Assembly (NCBI RefSeq): GCF_000275845.1
Contig: NW_006766883.1
Span: 14,762-47,912, forward strand
Length of the DNA: 33,151 nt
Reading direction: 5' to 3'
From: Dichomitus squalens LYAD-421 SS1
Taxonomy: Eukaryota; Basidiomycota; Agaricomycetes; Polyporales; Polyporaceae
Every line of letters starts with the position of its first letter. Position 1 is the stretch's first letter. A model generated the notes under the pieces. That model worked only from the letters and a program-made list of their open reading frames with translations, had not been told where the DNA came from and did not search any database. Positions 9,921 through 21,574 of this stretch are shown here, piece by piece. The position numbers were made by a program, and so were the translations under genes.

Positions 9921-11225
9921 TTCACGGAGGTTGGCCTGTGTGACGGTGGTTCTGGACGAGGTCCATGATGCCGAATCAGGCGAGTATGTGGTTTGCATGT
10001 CAAGCTCGCACCCCAAACGTCCAAGGAGCCGAGATGCTGCCGTATACTCCCTCCATGTGATTTTCTGGTCAAAGTGAACCCCACATACTCAAAAGATCCT
10101 CTCCCCCTTCGTACTTCAACGCTGGGCGCATGGCGCGATGCGCTAAGCCGCGGCACCCTGCCTATGAAGTAGAATGGTTGGACTTCCTACCGTACCGCCC
10201 TATCCTCTTGAGAAATTAGAACTACCTAGGGCAAAGTGAGCACTATCGCTGAGAGGAACACATCCAGATGACTTACGTCTGGGAGAAGCGACGTAACGTT
10301 CCTTCGGCGGTTTGGGGCGTCCTACGGACAGATACTCCCCAAGAATCGAAGCTGAAGGGCGGGCTGGCGTGGATATACAAGGCAATTCCTCAGCAGCAAC
10401 TCATGAGACCTAGTGAGCATAAGGTCATATGCAAGCCCTCAGCCCGAGTTCGTGAGCTGGGGCTATTCGGGATAAGAGTCCCGCTGTCGCGGTCGCATCA
10501 TGGACCGATGGCTGCTCTGGGCCGCTGAGGAAACTAGAATCGGCTCTGCTCTCGCTACAGCAAGCGGGACCGAGAAGCCCGTCCGCAGAGGTAGGTTTGG
10601 ATATCTGATCATGTTGACAGTCGACTGACCGTCAAAGCGTGGAATCAACAGGTAGATAGCAGCCACATCGTGGGGTGTTGACTGACCTGGATCTATACCT
10701 CAGGCTCCCAGGCACCTCTTGCCTACTGTCCCATCGCCGTTGCATCTGCGCTATGAGTGTCAAACCACTGGCCTCGGACGACACGCCAACCCACTTCCCT
10801 ACCCGTAAATATGGATCGTCAGGCCTTTGAGCTAGTCGGCAAACTCGGTACTATATCCGAAAGCGAAGCAACAGATGGGAGTCATGGTGTGTAGTATACA
10901 GCATAGATATAGACCGAGAGCATACACGGGGCGGGGGCACGCATAAACCATGCAAATCTGCATGAACGCGAACAAGGACATGAGCGTGAGTGGGGATGTG
11001 CTTGTGGATGCAGACGGAAGGTGACGTGGGGCGAGAGGAGTCGTTAGTGGTGGGAAAGCAGTATCGACAACAACATCCGACAGTCAAAATTGAGCGGACC
11101 CACTCAGGGAGTTCCGCATAATGTAATACCCAACATATGGCAACAACAAAAGAATCTGGGACGGTAAGGGAATCAATAGTAGGGCAACAAGCGCACGAGA
11201 GGAACGAGAAAACGCTGGAGACCGT
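9921..11225. other. Intergenic, no supported gene
   Basis: Short ORFs on both strands (for example near 10200-10530) lack recognisable domains or a consistent exon chain. The last few hundred bases are probably the 3' untranslated region of the minus-strand exonuclease gene. Confidence 0.5.
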
Positions 11226-12649
11226 TCAACCTGTTGGCGCAACAGCGATGGGGTAGCCGCCCCTTCCCCGGCCACGTCCGCGGCCAGCCTGCATGCGCAC
11301 TTGCCCAGTGCCGGGGACGGCACCGCGGAATGACCTGGGTCGGTAAGGTTGTGGTTGCTGCCACACGCCTGGCGCTGCTCGGGGAAGAAGGGGGAACCCG
11401 TCGGCGTCTGTCGAGAACATGGGCGCGGTTACCACGACGTTGTTCGCGTGGGGGAACGAAGTGGGGGATCGGTAGTTCGGCCCCAGACTCGGAAGAGGGC
11501 TGGGTGAGGGCGATGGAGAATGCTCCTTCGCGCCCGGAACGAAGGACGAGGCCGACGGAGAAAGCGGTCGCTGCGGTCGTGTGCGGTTGTTCCGCCAGCG
11601 ACCCCGGACGGGCCGCTGAGAGGGATCGTGCCCATTCTCAGCGTCCACCGCCTTAGGTAGTCGAGGGGGCGGCGGTGGACCGGGATCGTAGTAGGGGTTG
11701 AACGGGTGCCATATCACGCCGGAGGAGGGCTGGTAAAGCATACCCGAGATCGTGTCAAACGAGTACCATACCCTGTGGGGCACTGGTGACATGGCCGTAG
11801 CCATCTCGGCTAGTCGTTTGTATAGTACCAGTCCAGCATGACAGTCGTTGGCAGCATCTGGAGTGAATGATAGACAATCAGCACTGACGCCGTGGTCAGA
11901 GGGCAGGAATGGGTCCACGCACATTCTTGCTGACGCAAATCAAGGGGCCGCTCCCAGTTGCTCGTCTGGATCTTACCCTTGTTGAGGGTAAGGTCCTCAT
12001 ACGTCTCGCAGAGTCGTGAGAGACCGATAGGATTCGCGTACTTGCCCTTCCATCGGGCATTGTCCACAGTACGAGCCAAGAGCGAGAGGTCCACGCAGTT
12101 ACGAGTATCCACGCGGTGATCGATCCACAACTTCTTACAATCCTCTAGAGATCAGGTTAGTCGTGTTTAGGGGAGGCTGCGGATATGACTCACTCTGTAT
12201 TCCTACACCAGCCTTAACGACGTTTGGATCCAGCAGCAGTTCCTTCAGCTTCTCAGGGAAGGCTGCTTCGAAGGTTGAGGGATGATTCGAGCCGGGGAAT
12301 GTAGAGACATACCGTGCATGAAGGAAACATGAATAAGGAGTATGGTGTCTTCGCTTGCGAGCTGAACCAGTGCAACCGGGTTCTCAGGGTTGCCCTTGAT
12401 GAAGTTCGGCCTCCACTCTAGGTCGAACCCGAGTACTTTAGAGTCGAGCTGAGAGATAGCGACATCGGCAGTGATCGGGTTCTGGATGTAGACCAGACGA
12501 GTGCCAGGGGACTTGGTAGCGTAAGAATAGAAGTCATAGACCCGAGGGGGCTCCTCAGGCTGTGCCGAGTCGTTGGACTGGCTGTCCGAGGAAGAAGCGG
12601 CAGTCACGACCATGTCGGGAGAGAAGGAGGATGCTTGGAAGGCAGACAT
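11226..12649 (-). CDS. WRN-like 3'-5' exonuclease (DEDDy family)
   Basis: This predicted nuclease of the RNase D/Werner exonuclease superfamily acts on DNA or RNA 3' ends, probably in the nucleus. Exons (minus) 12649-12313, 12262-12194, 12144-11923 and 11857-11226 keep frame throughout and give 419 residues. Exo I is FDLEW (D76, E78), followed by NPVALVQLAS. The Exo II aspartate is in GVGIQKDCKKLW (D137), made across an intron. Exo III is YAANDCHAG (Y210, D214), also formed at a splice joint, which identifies the DEDDy subtype. All four acidic residues and the tyrosine are present. The last about 170 residues are a low-complexity tail rich in Pro, Ser and Arg ending in a GRGRGRGRGG stretch, typical of nucleic-acid-binding tails. 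No RecQ helicase domain is attached. It diverges from NPL4 across 445 bases. The exact substrate is unknown. Confidence 0.88.
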
Positions 12650-13094
12650 TGAACGGGTACTTGGACGGTGATAGACTTATACGGAGACCATGAAAGAGAA
12701 AGTGGAGTATGGAACAAGGTATCCAGTGCGACCTGACAGTGACGGCGCGATGTGATCGGCGGTTGCAACAAGGCCTCCTTGAAGGTCGTGGGCGAGATCC
12801 GCTCGAAAAAGAGCCGCAGAGACAGGGAAGATAAGAAAGGAGGAGAATCGAGACGGACGGTGGACGGAGAACGGAGGCGGCTGTGGTAAGTAGAGGCCCT
12901 GGATGGGCGGCAGAGTCCGGTTCAGTCTGTCTCTCAACTCTAAAATGGGCGCTAGCCCTGTATGGTAGGTCACGTGTGCGTGCTGTAGAGTCGTGGCTTA
13001 TGTAAGCAGCACGCGACGCGTCATCTTGGAACTCTTGATCTCCTTCAGACAGACGCGTCGTTCTCAGTCCCAACCACCACACCACACTCTAGTC
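12650..13094. promoter_or_regulatory. Shared divergent promoter region, exonuclease / NPL4
   Basis: These 445 bases separate two start codons pointing outward. A CACGTG E-box-like site lies at about 12972-12977. I see no clear TATA box for either gene. Confidence 0.5.
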
Positions 13095-15399
13095 ATGGTA
13101 TATTCTTGAATAATTTTCATGCGCTGCTTTATGCTGAATGCTGAACTTGTAGCTCATTCGAATCCGATCAAGAGACGGCAACTTTCGCTTCGAGTTCCAG
13201 CCCACGAGCGATGTATCGGAGCTGATTGCAAAGGTCATTCGGTTTCGCATAGCTCGCGGACGTACGTCTCACAGGTACTAGATCCTAGAAACGGCACCTG
13301 AGGCAGATCCGCACACCGTCACGATCTCCAACCAGCCGCGCGGTAACGAAGTCCCTGTCACGACCTTAACAGGCCGGAACCTTCAGTCGCTCGGTTTCAA
13401 GTACGTCCTATCGTGCCCCCCGTTACCGCAGATGCTCATGCTGCGGTATCTCTGGAAGACATGGAGATCTTCTCTTCGTTGGCTATCAGACTCGCTCTGC
13501 ACCCGCACCAGAACCGAGCGTTACCGTAGTAACTGCGACCACCGCGGGGGCCGCTCGTCCTTGGGAAGGCGTAGAGGAAGACGCGGTAGACAGGTATTGG
13601 CGCTCGCAGGAGGGTAAGATCCCGCGCCCGCGCGACACTCGCTTCTGCAAGCACGGGGCAAATGCCATGTGCGACTACTGCATGCCCTTGGAACCTTACG
13701 ATGCCGAGTACCACGCGAAAAATAGCATCAAACACCTCTCGTATCACGCTTACGTCCGCAAGAACACCCCCAAAGCCTCCTCGTCCGCGTCCGTGACTTC
13801 CATCCTCCCTCCCTTGACCCCATCTTCGTACAAGGTCAAAGTCCCATGTCCTACTGGCGGGCACGCGCCATGGCCAGCCGGTATCTGTACCGGATGTCAG
13901 CCTTCCGCCATTACCCTTCAGAGCCAACCGTTCCGGATGGTAGACCACGTTGAAATCGCATCAGAAGATATCATCGAGAGGTTCTTGCAAGCATGGCGAG
14001 TCACCGGGACGCAGCGTTTCGGTTGGCTCATTGGACACTACGAGCCTTATCCTGACGTGCCCTTGGGTGTCAAGGCCGTGGTCGAGGCGATTCACGAACC
14101 GCCGCAGCAAGGAGAAGTCGACGGTTTAGAGCTTGGCCTACCCTGGGAAGATGAGCAGCGGATACGTCAGCTTGCCAAGCAGGCGACGACGCCCCTGCAG
14201 ATCGTGGGATACATCTTCACCGATCTCCAACCTGAGGAAGAGGACAGGACGAAGGTCAAGTACAAGCGGCACCCACAGTCGTTCTACTTGTCTTCGTTGG
14301 AGATCATCTTCGCAGCTATCGTTCAGAACGCGAACCCCTTGCCGAGCAAGTCATCCTTCACCGGCAAGTTCGGCTCACGGATGGTCACGGCGGTGCTCAC
14401 TGGTACCGCGGAGGGTGGTGTGGACATCTCTGCGTACCAAGTTTCCGAGCAGGCTTGCGCAATGGTTGATGCGGACATGATCGAAGCGAGCGTCGATCCC
14501 GGGATCATGCGGGTGAAGGAGGAAGATGACACGCGATACGTGCCCGAGGTGTTTTTCCGGTACAAGAATGAGTACAACTTGGATGTGCAGAAAAACGCGA
14601 AGCCCTGCTTTCCGGTGGAGTACCTTTTGGTCAACGTAAATCTTCTTCCCATCTCTATCCGTGCCTGATCTCACGCATGGCGATCAAGGTCTCTCATGGA
14701 TTCCCTCAAAATCCTTCCCCCCTGTTCCGCTCGACGCAATACAAGATCGAAAACAGGCCGGGTTTGGAGGATCAGAGCATCGAGAGCGTGCTGCACCGAC
14801 TCGCGGAGATCGACGCGTACGACGTTCACGAGAGCTCGCAAGGGGGCGATCGCCAGAAACGGAAAACACTTGCGCGCTTCCTCAGCGACTGGCACTTGGT
14901 CGCGTTCCTCGGCACTACCGGCCTCGTCAGTGCGGTAAGTCCTTTAATCGTCCACACGAGGGATGCGTGAGCCTCATTTGCCTGCGCACTCAGAATGACA
15001 TGCAGGTCATCATCCGGACGGCGACCGCGCCCAATTTGGAGGACGACAAGGTGCTCGACGATCTCGTGCGAACAGAAGGCTGGCTCACGCTCATGACGTT
15101 CGCTCGGGAAGCAGCGCGTAAGTTCTTTTTACGCCATCGCGATCTTGTGCTGTGCCGAACTCTGTCTTCTTTCAGCCAAACGCCCGACCAGTAGCCCCCT
15201 GCCGCCGTCCTCGAGCGGACATGTGCCGATGGACACGGACGACATACCTCCGGAGGTGTTCGACCAGATCGCGCGGGAGAGCGGACCTGCGCCTGGGGGA
15301 GGCGGCGGTGCTGGTGCAGGGATCCGCATCTGCCCCCACTGTACGTTCGAGAACACTCACGGAGGGACTGACTGCGAGATCTGCGGATTGCCTCTATGA
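13095..15399 (+). CDS. NPL4: NPL4, Cdc48/p97 ubiquitin-recruiting cofactor
   Basis: NPL4 pairs with UFD1 to feed ubiquitinated proteins to the Cdc48 ATPase in ER-associated degradation and other extraction processes. Exons: 13095-13097, 13153-13233, 13282-13400, 13459-14635, 14689-14934, 14994-15117, 15176-15399, giving 657 residues. The first coding exon is only the ATG. The second starts LIRIRSRDGNFRFEF, the ubiquitin-like N-terminal domain (residues 1-80). A zinc motif follows (FCKHGANAMCDYC, about 130-143), then the NPL4 core with FGWLIGHYEPYPD and VGYIFTDLQPE. A C-terminal NZF zinc finger (CPHCTFENTHGGTDCEIC) binds ubiquitin. The third exon was fixed by frame: acceptor TAG at 13279-13281 gives KILETAPEADPH. 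Length and domain order are normal. Confidence 0.95.
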
Positions 15400-16003
15400 A
15401 AGGACTGGATGCGCACGCTGACGATCTTGTGGACGGTCGTGTATTTCGGAGAGAGTAAGTAGTACAACGCATCTGTACACTATGTACCACAGCACGCCCA
15501 AATTTTCATACATCACACTGCAAAACCGTCGATCCGGGCTGGATGATTGGGACGTGAGGACGCGTCGCGTCGCGTCGTGGCAGGGGATGGGGGATGGCAC
15601 GTGACGGCGTCTGGCACACCAGCGGGCGTTCGAGTGTCGCCATCGAGGGGTGGGATGGCGCATTCTGCTCGTCGCCGCCTATCATGGCGGTGGCCAGTGC
15701 GACAGCTTGCGTTGGCGTTGCGACGTCTTGCAGCGATTGCAAATCGTCTGTATCGCGCTATGGGGGCGTGCTGCCCGCGGAGAGCCAAGGCAGAATCCCA
15801 CTTGCCCATTCGTCACGGACCCTTTCGCATTTCGTGCTCGCAACCGCACTCTCTCTTCCCCCGCGGGACACGCAGCTTGGAACCCTCGACACGCGCCGCT
15901 GGCGAGGCCGGATCTCTGCATTTGCCAATCGCTCGCGCATCGCACTCCCCTCGGGCCCCCACGCCGCTGCTCCCGGGCCTGTTATACTGCACGAGCGTCG
16001 AGT
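15400..16003. other. Upstream region of the bZIP gene
   Basis: It holds the NPL4 3' region and the leader of the next gene. A short GTCGC microrepeat lies near 15560-15575. Several ORFs cross it, but none shows a domain. Confidence 0.5.
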
Positions 16004-17942
16004 ATGCCGGGGCTACTTCTGGAAGACACCGTCAGCCCGAGCCCGAAACATCACAGCCCTAGCCCAAACCCAGTCCACGCTGGCGCGACAGCCGCACGAG
16101 ACGTCGACATGGAACCGCGCCACGCTCCCAACCACCCTTCGGGCGCAGGATCGGCCAAGCACACGGGGCGACAGCGGCGTACGCGATCGGCGAGCCAGCC
16201 GGGACATGCGCCCCAGCAGCAGGCCGCCCAACAGCCGCACCAACAGCAGCAGCAGCAACAGCAGCAGCAACAGCCAGCGACGGGGCCGAGCATACCGCGG
16301 GTAAGTACGTCTGCACTTGCGGCTCGTCTGCGCCCTCTTGGCAGCGGGCCTGACGAGATCCGCCGCTGGCGCGTCTTCTGGATGCTTATCTCTGCCCACT
16401 CCACTCGCAGCTGTCCGAAATAGACTTTGGGCTCATGCAGCCCCCGTTCGGCGGGGCCGGGGGCGGGCCCGGGCCAGGCGGGATGTTCCAGATGCCCGCG
16501 GGGTACGACGAGGACGCGATCAGCCGTGCGCTGCGCGCCATGCAGGACGGCGGGGTCGGCCCGCCCCAACAACCGCAACAGCACAACCCTCGGCCGCACC
16601 CGTCGCCCGCGCCCCTCATGGGCCCCCCGCAGGTCCCGATGCAGGCCGCGGGCGGGGGCAGCCCCCCGCCGCCGCTGACGGAGATGTTCCTCGCTGCGCT
16701 CCCGTGGCTGCACTTCCTGCAGGGGCAGCAGGGCGCCCCTGGCCAGCCGCCCCAGCTCCATCCGCACGCGCTACCACAACAGCAGCACGGCCTCCCGCAC
16801 GCGCACCAGTCGCAACAGCAGCTCCCGCCGCTGCACCTGCATCAGCAGCAGCAGCAGCAGCAGCCCCTCGCACCTCCCCAGTTCGGCGCGATGCCGCAGC
16901 GGCCGTCGTCGCAGCCACAGCAGCAGCAGGCGGGGTTCGGCTTCCTGTCCCCGCCGCACCAGCAGCAAGCGGGCCACAGCTTCTCCGCGGGGCACTTCGG
17001 CACCCTGCCTCCGTCAGAGGCGTCGGGCTCCTCCCAGATGGAGGGCATCATCCCCGGGCCGCCGCCTATCGCACGGTCGGCGTCGGCGAGCAATACGCCT
17101 TCGCCCGAGGCAGGGACACCGCTGGAGCCGACGGAGGCGGAGGCGACTGCGATCGCGGAGGACAAGAGGAGGCGGAACACTGCTGCGTCAGGTGCGTGTC
17201 GTTTGCGAGCTCTTTCGTACCCGCCCCGTCCTCTTGTACCCCTGCCCGCCCGCACCTGCACACGCGCTCGATCCTCCGCCTGTAAGGCGCGGAGGGTGTC
17301 TGCGTGCGCCTTCGCGCTTTACGCATGAGCTGGGGGGTTGCATCGGAACGCCTCCTGCTGCGCGTCGAATCACGCAAGCTACCGTCCTATGGCGTGACTG
17401 AGGGAGTAGAAGCGGGAAATGCCCGCGCAGGGTCAAGTGCACGTTCCGCTTCTACTCTCCTCTAGACCGGGCTCCGGAGTGCTGGAAGCGACGTACCAAT
17501 TCCCCTCCCGTTCGATACAGTCTTGTGCCGCGTCCCGTCCTGACAACATGTATATGCAGCGCGGTTCCGGATCAAGAAGAAACAGTGGACCCTGAACCTC
17601 GAGCGCACGATCTCCGACTTGTCTGGGCGGGTGGAAGAGCTGGAGCGCGAGGCGTCGGAGCTGCGTCGCGAGAACGGGTGGCTGAAGGAGATCGTGATGC
17701 TGAAGAGCAAGCGTCTGTCGGGCGTCGTGCCCGAGCTCGAGCCTGCACCGTCGTCGAGCTCCGGAGGCGGGGGAGGAGGAGCGAGTGGAAGCGGGAGCGG
17801 GAGCGGGAGCGGCGGACCGGCAGGCCAAGAGAAGCCGCCGGAGCAGGAAGGCAGCCGGGAGACGTCAGAGGAGGAAGATCAGCAGCGGACTGAGGGCGGC
17901 GGCAGACATGACAAGGGAAAGGGGCGGCAGCGGCCTCCGTGA
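16004..17942 (+). CDS. CYS3/MetR-type bZIP transcription factor
   Basis: This is a DNA-binding activator of the family that controls sulphur-amino-acid metabolism in fungi (Neurospora CYS-3, Aspergillus MetR). Exons 16004-16300, 16411-17191 and 17560-17942 give 486 residues. The ATG at 16004 starts MPGLLLEDTVSPSPK; a later in-frame ATG (16109) is an alternative start. The N-terminal two thirds are low-complexity, with Gln runs near 16240-16275 and 16840-16865 and many Pro and Gly, as in activation regions. The bZIP starts at about residue 350: RRRNTAAS, then, after an intron, ARFRIKKKQWTLNLE. It fits the Nx7R signature and matches the family motif. A zipper with leucines up to about residue 405 follows, then a Gly/Ser-rich tail. 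The intron inside the basic region is 368 bases, much longer than most here. The sulphur role is inferred from family resemblance. Confidence 0.88.
17404..17457. repeat. Hairpin inside the long bZIP intron
   Basis: GAGTAGAAGCGG at 17404-17415 is the exact reverse complement of CCGCTTCTACTC at 17446-17457. The 30-base loop contains a second GCGGG...CCCGC pairing possibility. The hairpin lies about 100 bases before the 3' splice site at 17559. Confidence 0.7.
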
Positions 17943-18248
17943 AGTGCTCGCTGCGTTCAGGGGGTCGCTGGGGCGGGCGAAGGCACTATCTTGCGTACGG
18001 ACGTTGGGCTGCAGGCCTATGTACTAAGTACTACATCCGAATTCCGAATTGCTGCTCGGCCTATCTTGAATTCCGAATTCCCCTGCCGCGCCGTTCCTGC
18101 CGCGGTGCTGGTGCGGGTGCACGTGAGCGCTTGCCCTCTTGCGCTACTCCGCGCTCGAGCGCGTCACCCGTCGATAGTCGTGTGCCCGTCCTCCGCTTGC
18201 CTGCAGACGGTGATCTCTGGTCCTTCGCACTCGCCACCATCTCGCGCC
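17943..18248. other. bZIP 3' region and COX19 upstream region
   Basis: A 12-base direct repeat, GAATTCCGAATT, lies at 18039-18050 and 18068-18079. A pyrimidine-rich stretch precedes the COX19 start. No gene is seen. Confidence 0.5.
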
Positions 18249-18736
18249 ATGTCCTTCGGTCGGCCTCCATCGCTCTCAGGCGGCTTCTCGGTGTCTCCAC
18301 CCGTACGTCGTGCAATGCGCACCTGATCGACTCTGGCGTAACTCAATCGTCTCCAGGACCGAGGGTCGTTCCCTCTAGACCACTATGGTGCGCCTATCGG
18401 GTCGCCTTGCCGGAAAACTTGACTCACCCGGACCGTGCTTCGTGTATTAGGGGAGTGCAAGCAGTATATGCAGGGGTACCTCGACTGCTTGCGCAAGAAC
18501 ACTAACAACTCCACCCCCTGCCGACATCTGAACAAGGAGTATCTGGAGTGCCGCATGGCCCGGTACGTCGTCTCCTTTGCTTTCCAAGAGCTTTGTATGG
18601 CGAGTTGACGGGATGCTCGTTCAGCGGGCTTATGGATCGAGATGAGTGGAAGAACCTGGGTCTCGGTAATGTCGGTGCATCAGACAGCAATACTGTGGCG
18701 AAAGACAACCCGAAAGACAGGCCGAATGCCGTCTGA
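18249..18736 (+). CDS. COX19: COX19, cytochrome c oxidase assembly protein
   Basis: COX19 is a small copper-handling protein of the mitochondrial intermembrane space, needed for complex IV assembly. Exons 18249-18302, 18357-18387, 18451-18562 and 18625-18736 give 102 residues. It starts MSFGRPPSLSGGFSVSPP, followed by DRGSFPLDHYGEC, the conserved entry to the domain. The twin CX9C motifs are intact: C31/C41 (CKQYMQGYLDC) and C52/C62 (CRHLNKEYLEC). The next part, RGLMDRDEWKNLGL, is also typical of the family. There is no cleavable presequence, as expected for a Mia40-imported protein. The second exon is only 31 bases. Length and motif spacing fit COX19 better than other twin-CX9C proteins. Confidence 0.93.
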
Positions 18737-19433
18737 CACCTCTCTTCACCGTTCTATCATACATGTTGCTTGGCCGGCTGTCTGCATACACCACTCTCTT
18801 TGTAATACCACCCGTCACCCCATTCTATGAAACATGCTTGCTGCCTCCGCCGGATACCCAATCAAAGCTGAATGCTCTGACTGTATGCAAGCAATATGGA
18901 CGTCCGCAGCTATCTGTACGTCGTCTCATGCTTGACCGCTGGCCTTCGCTAAACATGGCAGGACTGTGGCCTCATCGATCATCCTTGGGCGGCGTTGGTC
19001 CCAGAGCCCTGACGCTGATGCTATCCGAGTTGCGTCTCATACCGGCATGCTGTGCAGCACGTTCGCTTGCGATAGGCTTGCTCCCCGCCCATGGGATGCC
19101 GCCCTAGCCACCGCACGGCGAGATGCGCGAGAAAATCCTCTCCTCGGACGTATGCGGTTTTCTCCTCTTGCCGCATATGGCTCGAGAGCTGCCATATACG
19201 GCAGATCTTCATAAACGTTCGTTGTGCTCCTGGCCCGGCCGCGAACTTGGGAACGTGCGATGGCCCGCGAGGAGTCTCCGTCGAATGCGCATCGGCGCGC
19301 CTGAGCTTATGGAAGCGACGGGACTCCTGCGACAGATGCCATACATCATCCGCTCGCTTATATTCCCGAGCGGACCCTTGCCGGTCTGACTGAACCGTTT
19401 CGCCCACTCGCCCGGCTGCAGCTGACCCCAACC
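18737..19433. other. Intergenic between COX19 and the GDPD gene
   Basis: About 700 bases with no recognised gene. A TATA-like CTTATATTC lies about 75 bases before the GDPD start codon. Confidence 0.5.
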
Positions 19434-21202
19434 ATGTTCGCCCCCTTTGCCTTTCTGGCCAACGTCGCGAGCGAGGCGCTGCTCCTCGTTGCGTCGGCCG
19501 CCCCCGTCGCCCCAACGCAGATACCCCTCGACGCCGCTCGCAGCACGGCGCAGGGCTACAGCCGCTTTTATGACGTCCAGGTGTGGCCAGATTGCCTCGT
19601 CGATGCTTTTACGTATTGATCGCTGAGCGCCACGTCGTACGCAGGCCCACCGAGGAGGTCGAGGAAATACGGTAGAGAACACGCTGCCTAGCTTCGCGTG
19701 GTGAGAGGCATTTTGCGCTGTCAAACGTCATTCAGGAATCAGAGGCTGACTGGGTTCACGGGACTGTGGTGTTCGTGCTCGTGTTGGCCTGGTGCTGGTG
19801 GCGTCCTCCTGGATGCAGGGGCCTCATTGACGGCGCGTCGACGCTCGAGCTCGACAACGGCATCACGAAGGTGAATCATCCCTGCCTTGCTCCTGCGTGA
19901 GCGCCCTTGCGAACTGCGATGCAGGACGGGTACGTCGTCGTCTGGCACGACGAGGAGATCACCCCCGCAAAGTGCAAGGATACCCAGCCGGCGGTACGTA
20001 CTCCCTTCCTGGAATTCGCGCGACCGTGGCCCGAAGGAGTAACTCCGGCAACGCAACCCACAGTTTCCCGGCGATCCCGACTTCCCTTACGTGGGCAAGT
20101 ACATCGCGAACCTGACGCTCGCGCAGCTCCGCACGATCGACTGTGGCTCGAAGCGCCAGTATGGCTACCGTGAGTACGGATGCTCGTACGCAGGGACTGG
20201 ATGCTGAATGGAGCCGATGGGCACTACGTCATCCAGCGATGCAGTTGACTTTCCCGGGCACGCGGATATCCACGATGCAGGAGGTCTTCGACTTCGTCCA
20301 GTGCGCGGATCCCGCGCATCAGGTCCTCTGGAACATCGAGTCCAAGATCGATGCGCGGTACCCGAACCGGACGTTGGGGGTAGACGACTTCGTGGCCAGG
20401 CAGTACGAGCTGTTCAGCAGGAGCCCGTACAAGCGTTCCATCACGGTCGGTCCTTCGGTTTCCCACGTGCAGGCGTAGGAGACGAGATGCTGACAAGGAC
20501 GCTGCAGTACCAAAGCTTCGACTGGCGCACGCTTGTTGCCATGAAGGAGCTCGACCCTTCCATCCCCACCTCTGCTCTCATCGAGGAGTGAGCACTTTCT
20601 GCTACGCGCCAAACCGGGCCTTTCCCTTACCCTCCATCGACCACAGTGAGACCGCGTTCAACCCGGACAACAGCACCAGCCCGTGGCTCGCCGGCCTGCG
20701 TCTCGATTCGTTCCCGGGGCCGTCGATCTTCCGACAAGTCGCACAAGCCGCGCACAGCATCCGGGCAGACGTCCTGTCGCCTGCTGCTTCGGCATCCGAG
20801 ACCCCTGTGCCTGACCCCGAGATGGAGGGATATGTGCCGTTCACGACGAGGGAGATGATCGATCACGCTCAGCGGCTCGGTCTCAAGGTCAAGCCGTGGA
20901 CAGTACGTAAACCTCCACACCGGAGATAGAAGGTCATCTGTGCTCACGGTTCCTCTATAGGTCAACAGGCTGAACATCGTCGAGCAACTCCTGGACTGGA
21001 ACGCGGATGGTATCATTACGGACTGTGAGTCCGCACCTGGTGGGGGCTTTGCTCCTAGCTGACTGGACTCTCCCATTCAGACCCCAATCACGTTCGCCGC
21101 TTGGCGAAGCACAGAGGTCTCCCTGTCGCACCCAAGTACCCGAAGCAGCGTGTGTTGTCATGTCTAGAGGAGCATCTCGCGAAGCAGCTGCTCCACGTTT
21201 GA
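19434..21202 (+). CDS. Glycerophosphodiester phosphodiesterase (GDPD family)
   Basis: GDPD enzymes split glycerophosphodiesters into glycerol-3-phosphate and an alcohol. Ten exons keep frame: 19434-19580, 19645-19700, 19819-19870, 19925-19993, 20064-20169, 20237-20445, 20508-20587, 20647-20902, 20961-21024, 21081-21202, giving 386 residues. The N-terminus (MFAPFAFLANVASEALLLVASAAP) is hydrophobic and may be a signal peptide or anchor. Catalytic landmarks are AHRGGRGNTVENTLPSF (residues 50-66), LELDNGITKDGYVVVWHDE with its metal-binding and His residues, LWNIESKID, YQSFDWRT, and near the end VKPWTVN plus DGIITDYPN, as in the bacterial GlpQ-like fold. Several introns split codons exactly at conserved positions, which supports the model. 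The GDPD domain is complete. No SPX or ankyrin domain is attached, so this is not the GDE1 type. The physiological substrate is unknown. Confidence 0.9.
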
Positions 21203-21574
21203 TGCGGAGAATGTTCGACTCGTATATCATGATGAGTTTAGGAAGCTGCGAAGGACACTAGACTACTGTACTTGTAGTAGTTCAGATCTTACATAGAATA
21301 GACACTTAGATACCCAACTTGTCCCAACATCTACATGGAATCAAGTAGAATGGGCTTTTCTTTGCAGTGGCCGGTGCGAGAGTCGAACTCCTGCACTATG
21401 AAGTCGAGACGAAGTCTGGCTGTATGCGGGCCGGCCAATGGGAGACTCCGGATTGAGCAGACGCCGGCGGAAGAGAACGGAGAGGGTCGGGTGAGCGTCT
21501 GAATCAAAACTCCGCCCCGTTTGAGCTCGTCACTACGCACAGCGAGCTCGTCGCTCGATACCTTCCTTACCGCC
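21203..21574. other. Intergenic between the GDPD and Rieske genes
   Basis: A tRNA-like T-arm motif on the minus strand (near 21375-21400) does not fold into a full tRNA. The rest is presumed promoter of the Rieske gene. Confidence 0.5.

Noticed and set aside
13234..13290. Apparent 7-base insertion shifting the NPL4 frame (CTAGATCCTAGAAACGG)
   Set aside because: Using the acceptor TAG at 13279-13281 instead of the CAG at 13272-13274 gives KILETAPEADPH in frame, so the gene is intact.
16051..16767. Long antisense ORFs over the bZIP gene
   Set aside because: They are shadows of GC-rich and CAG-repeat sequence coding for Gln, Pro and Ala on the plus strand.
21366..21440. Minus-strand tRNA gene (B-box-like GTTCGACTCTC and TGGCCGG/CCGGCCA pairing)
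   Set aside because: No D-arm or A-box, a poor T-stem and no convincing anticodon arm. GGCCGG is nearly self-complementary, so the end pairing is weak evidence.
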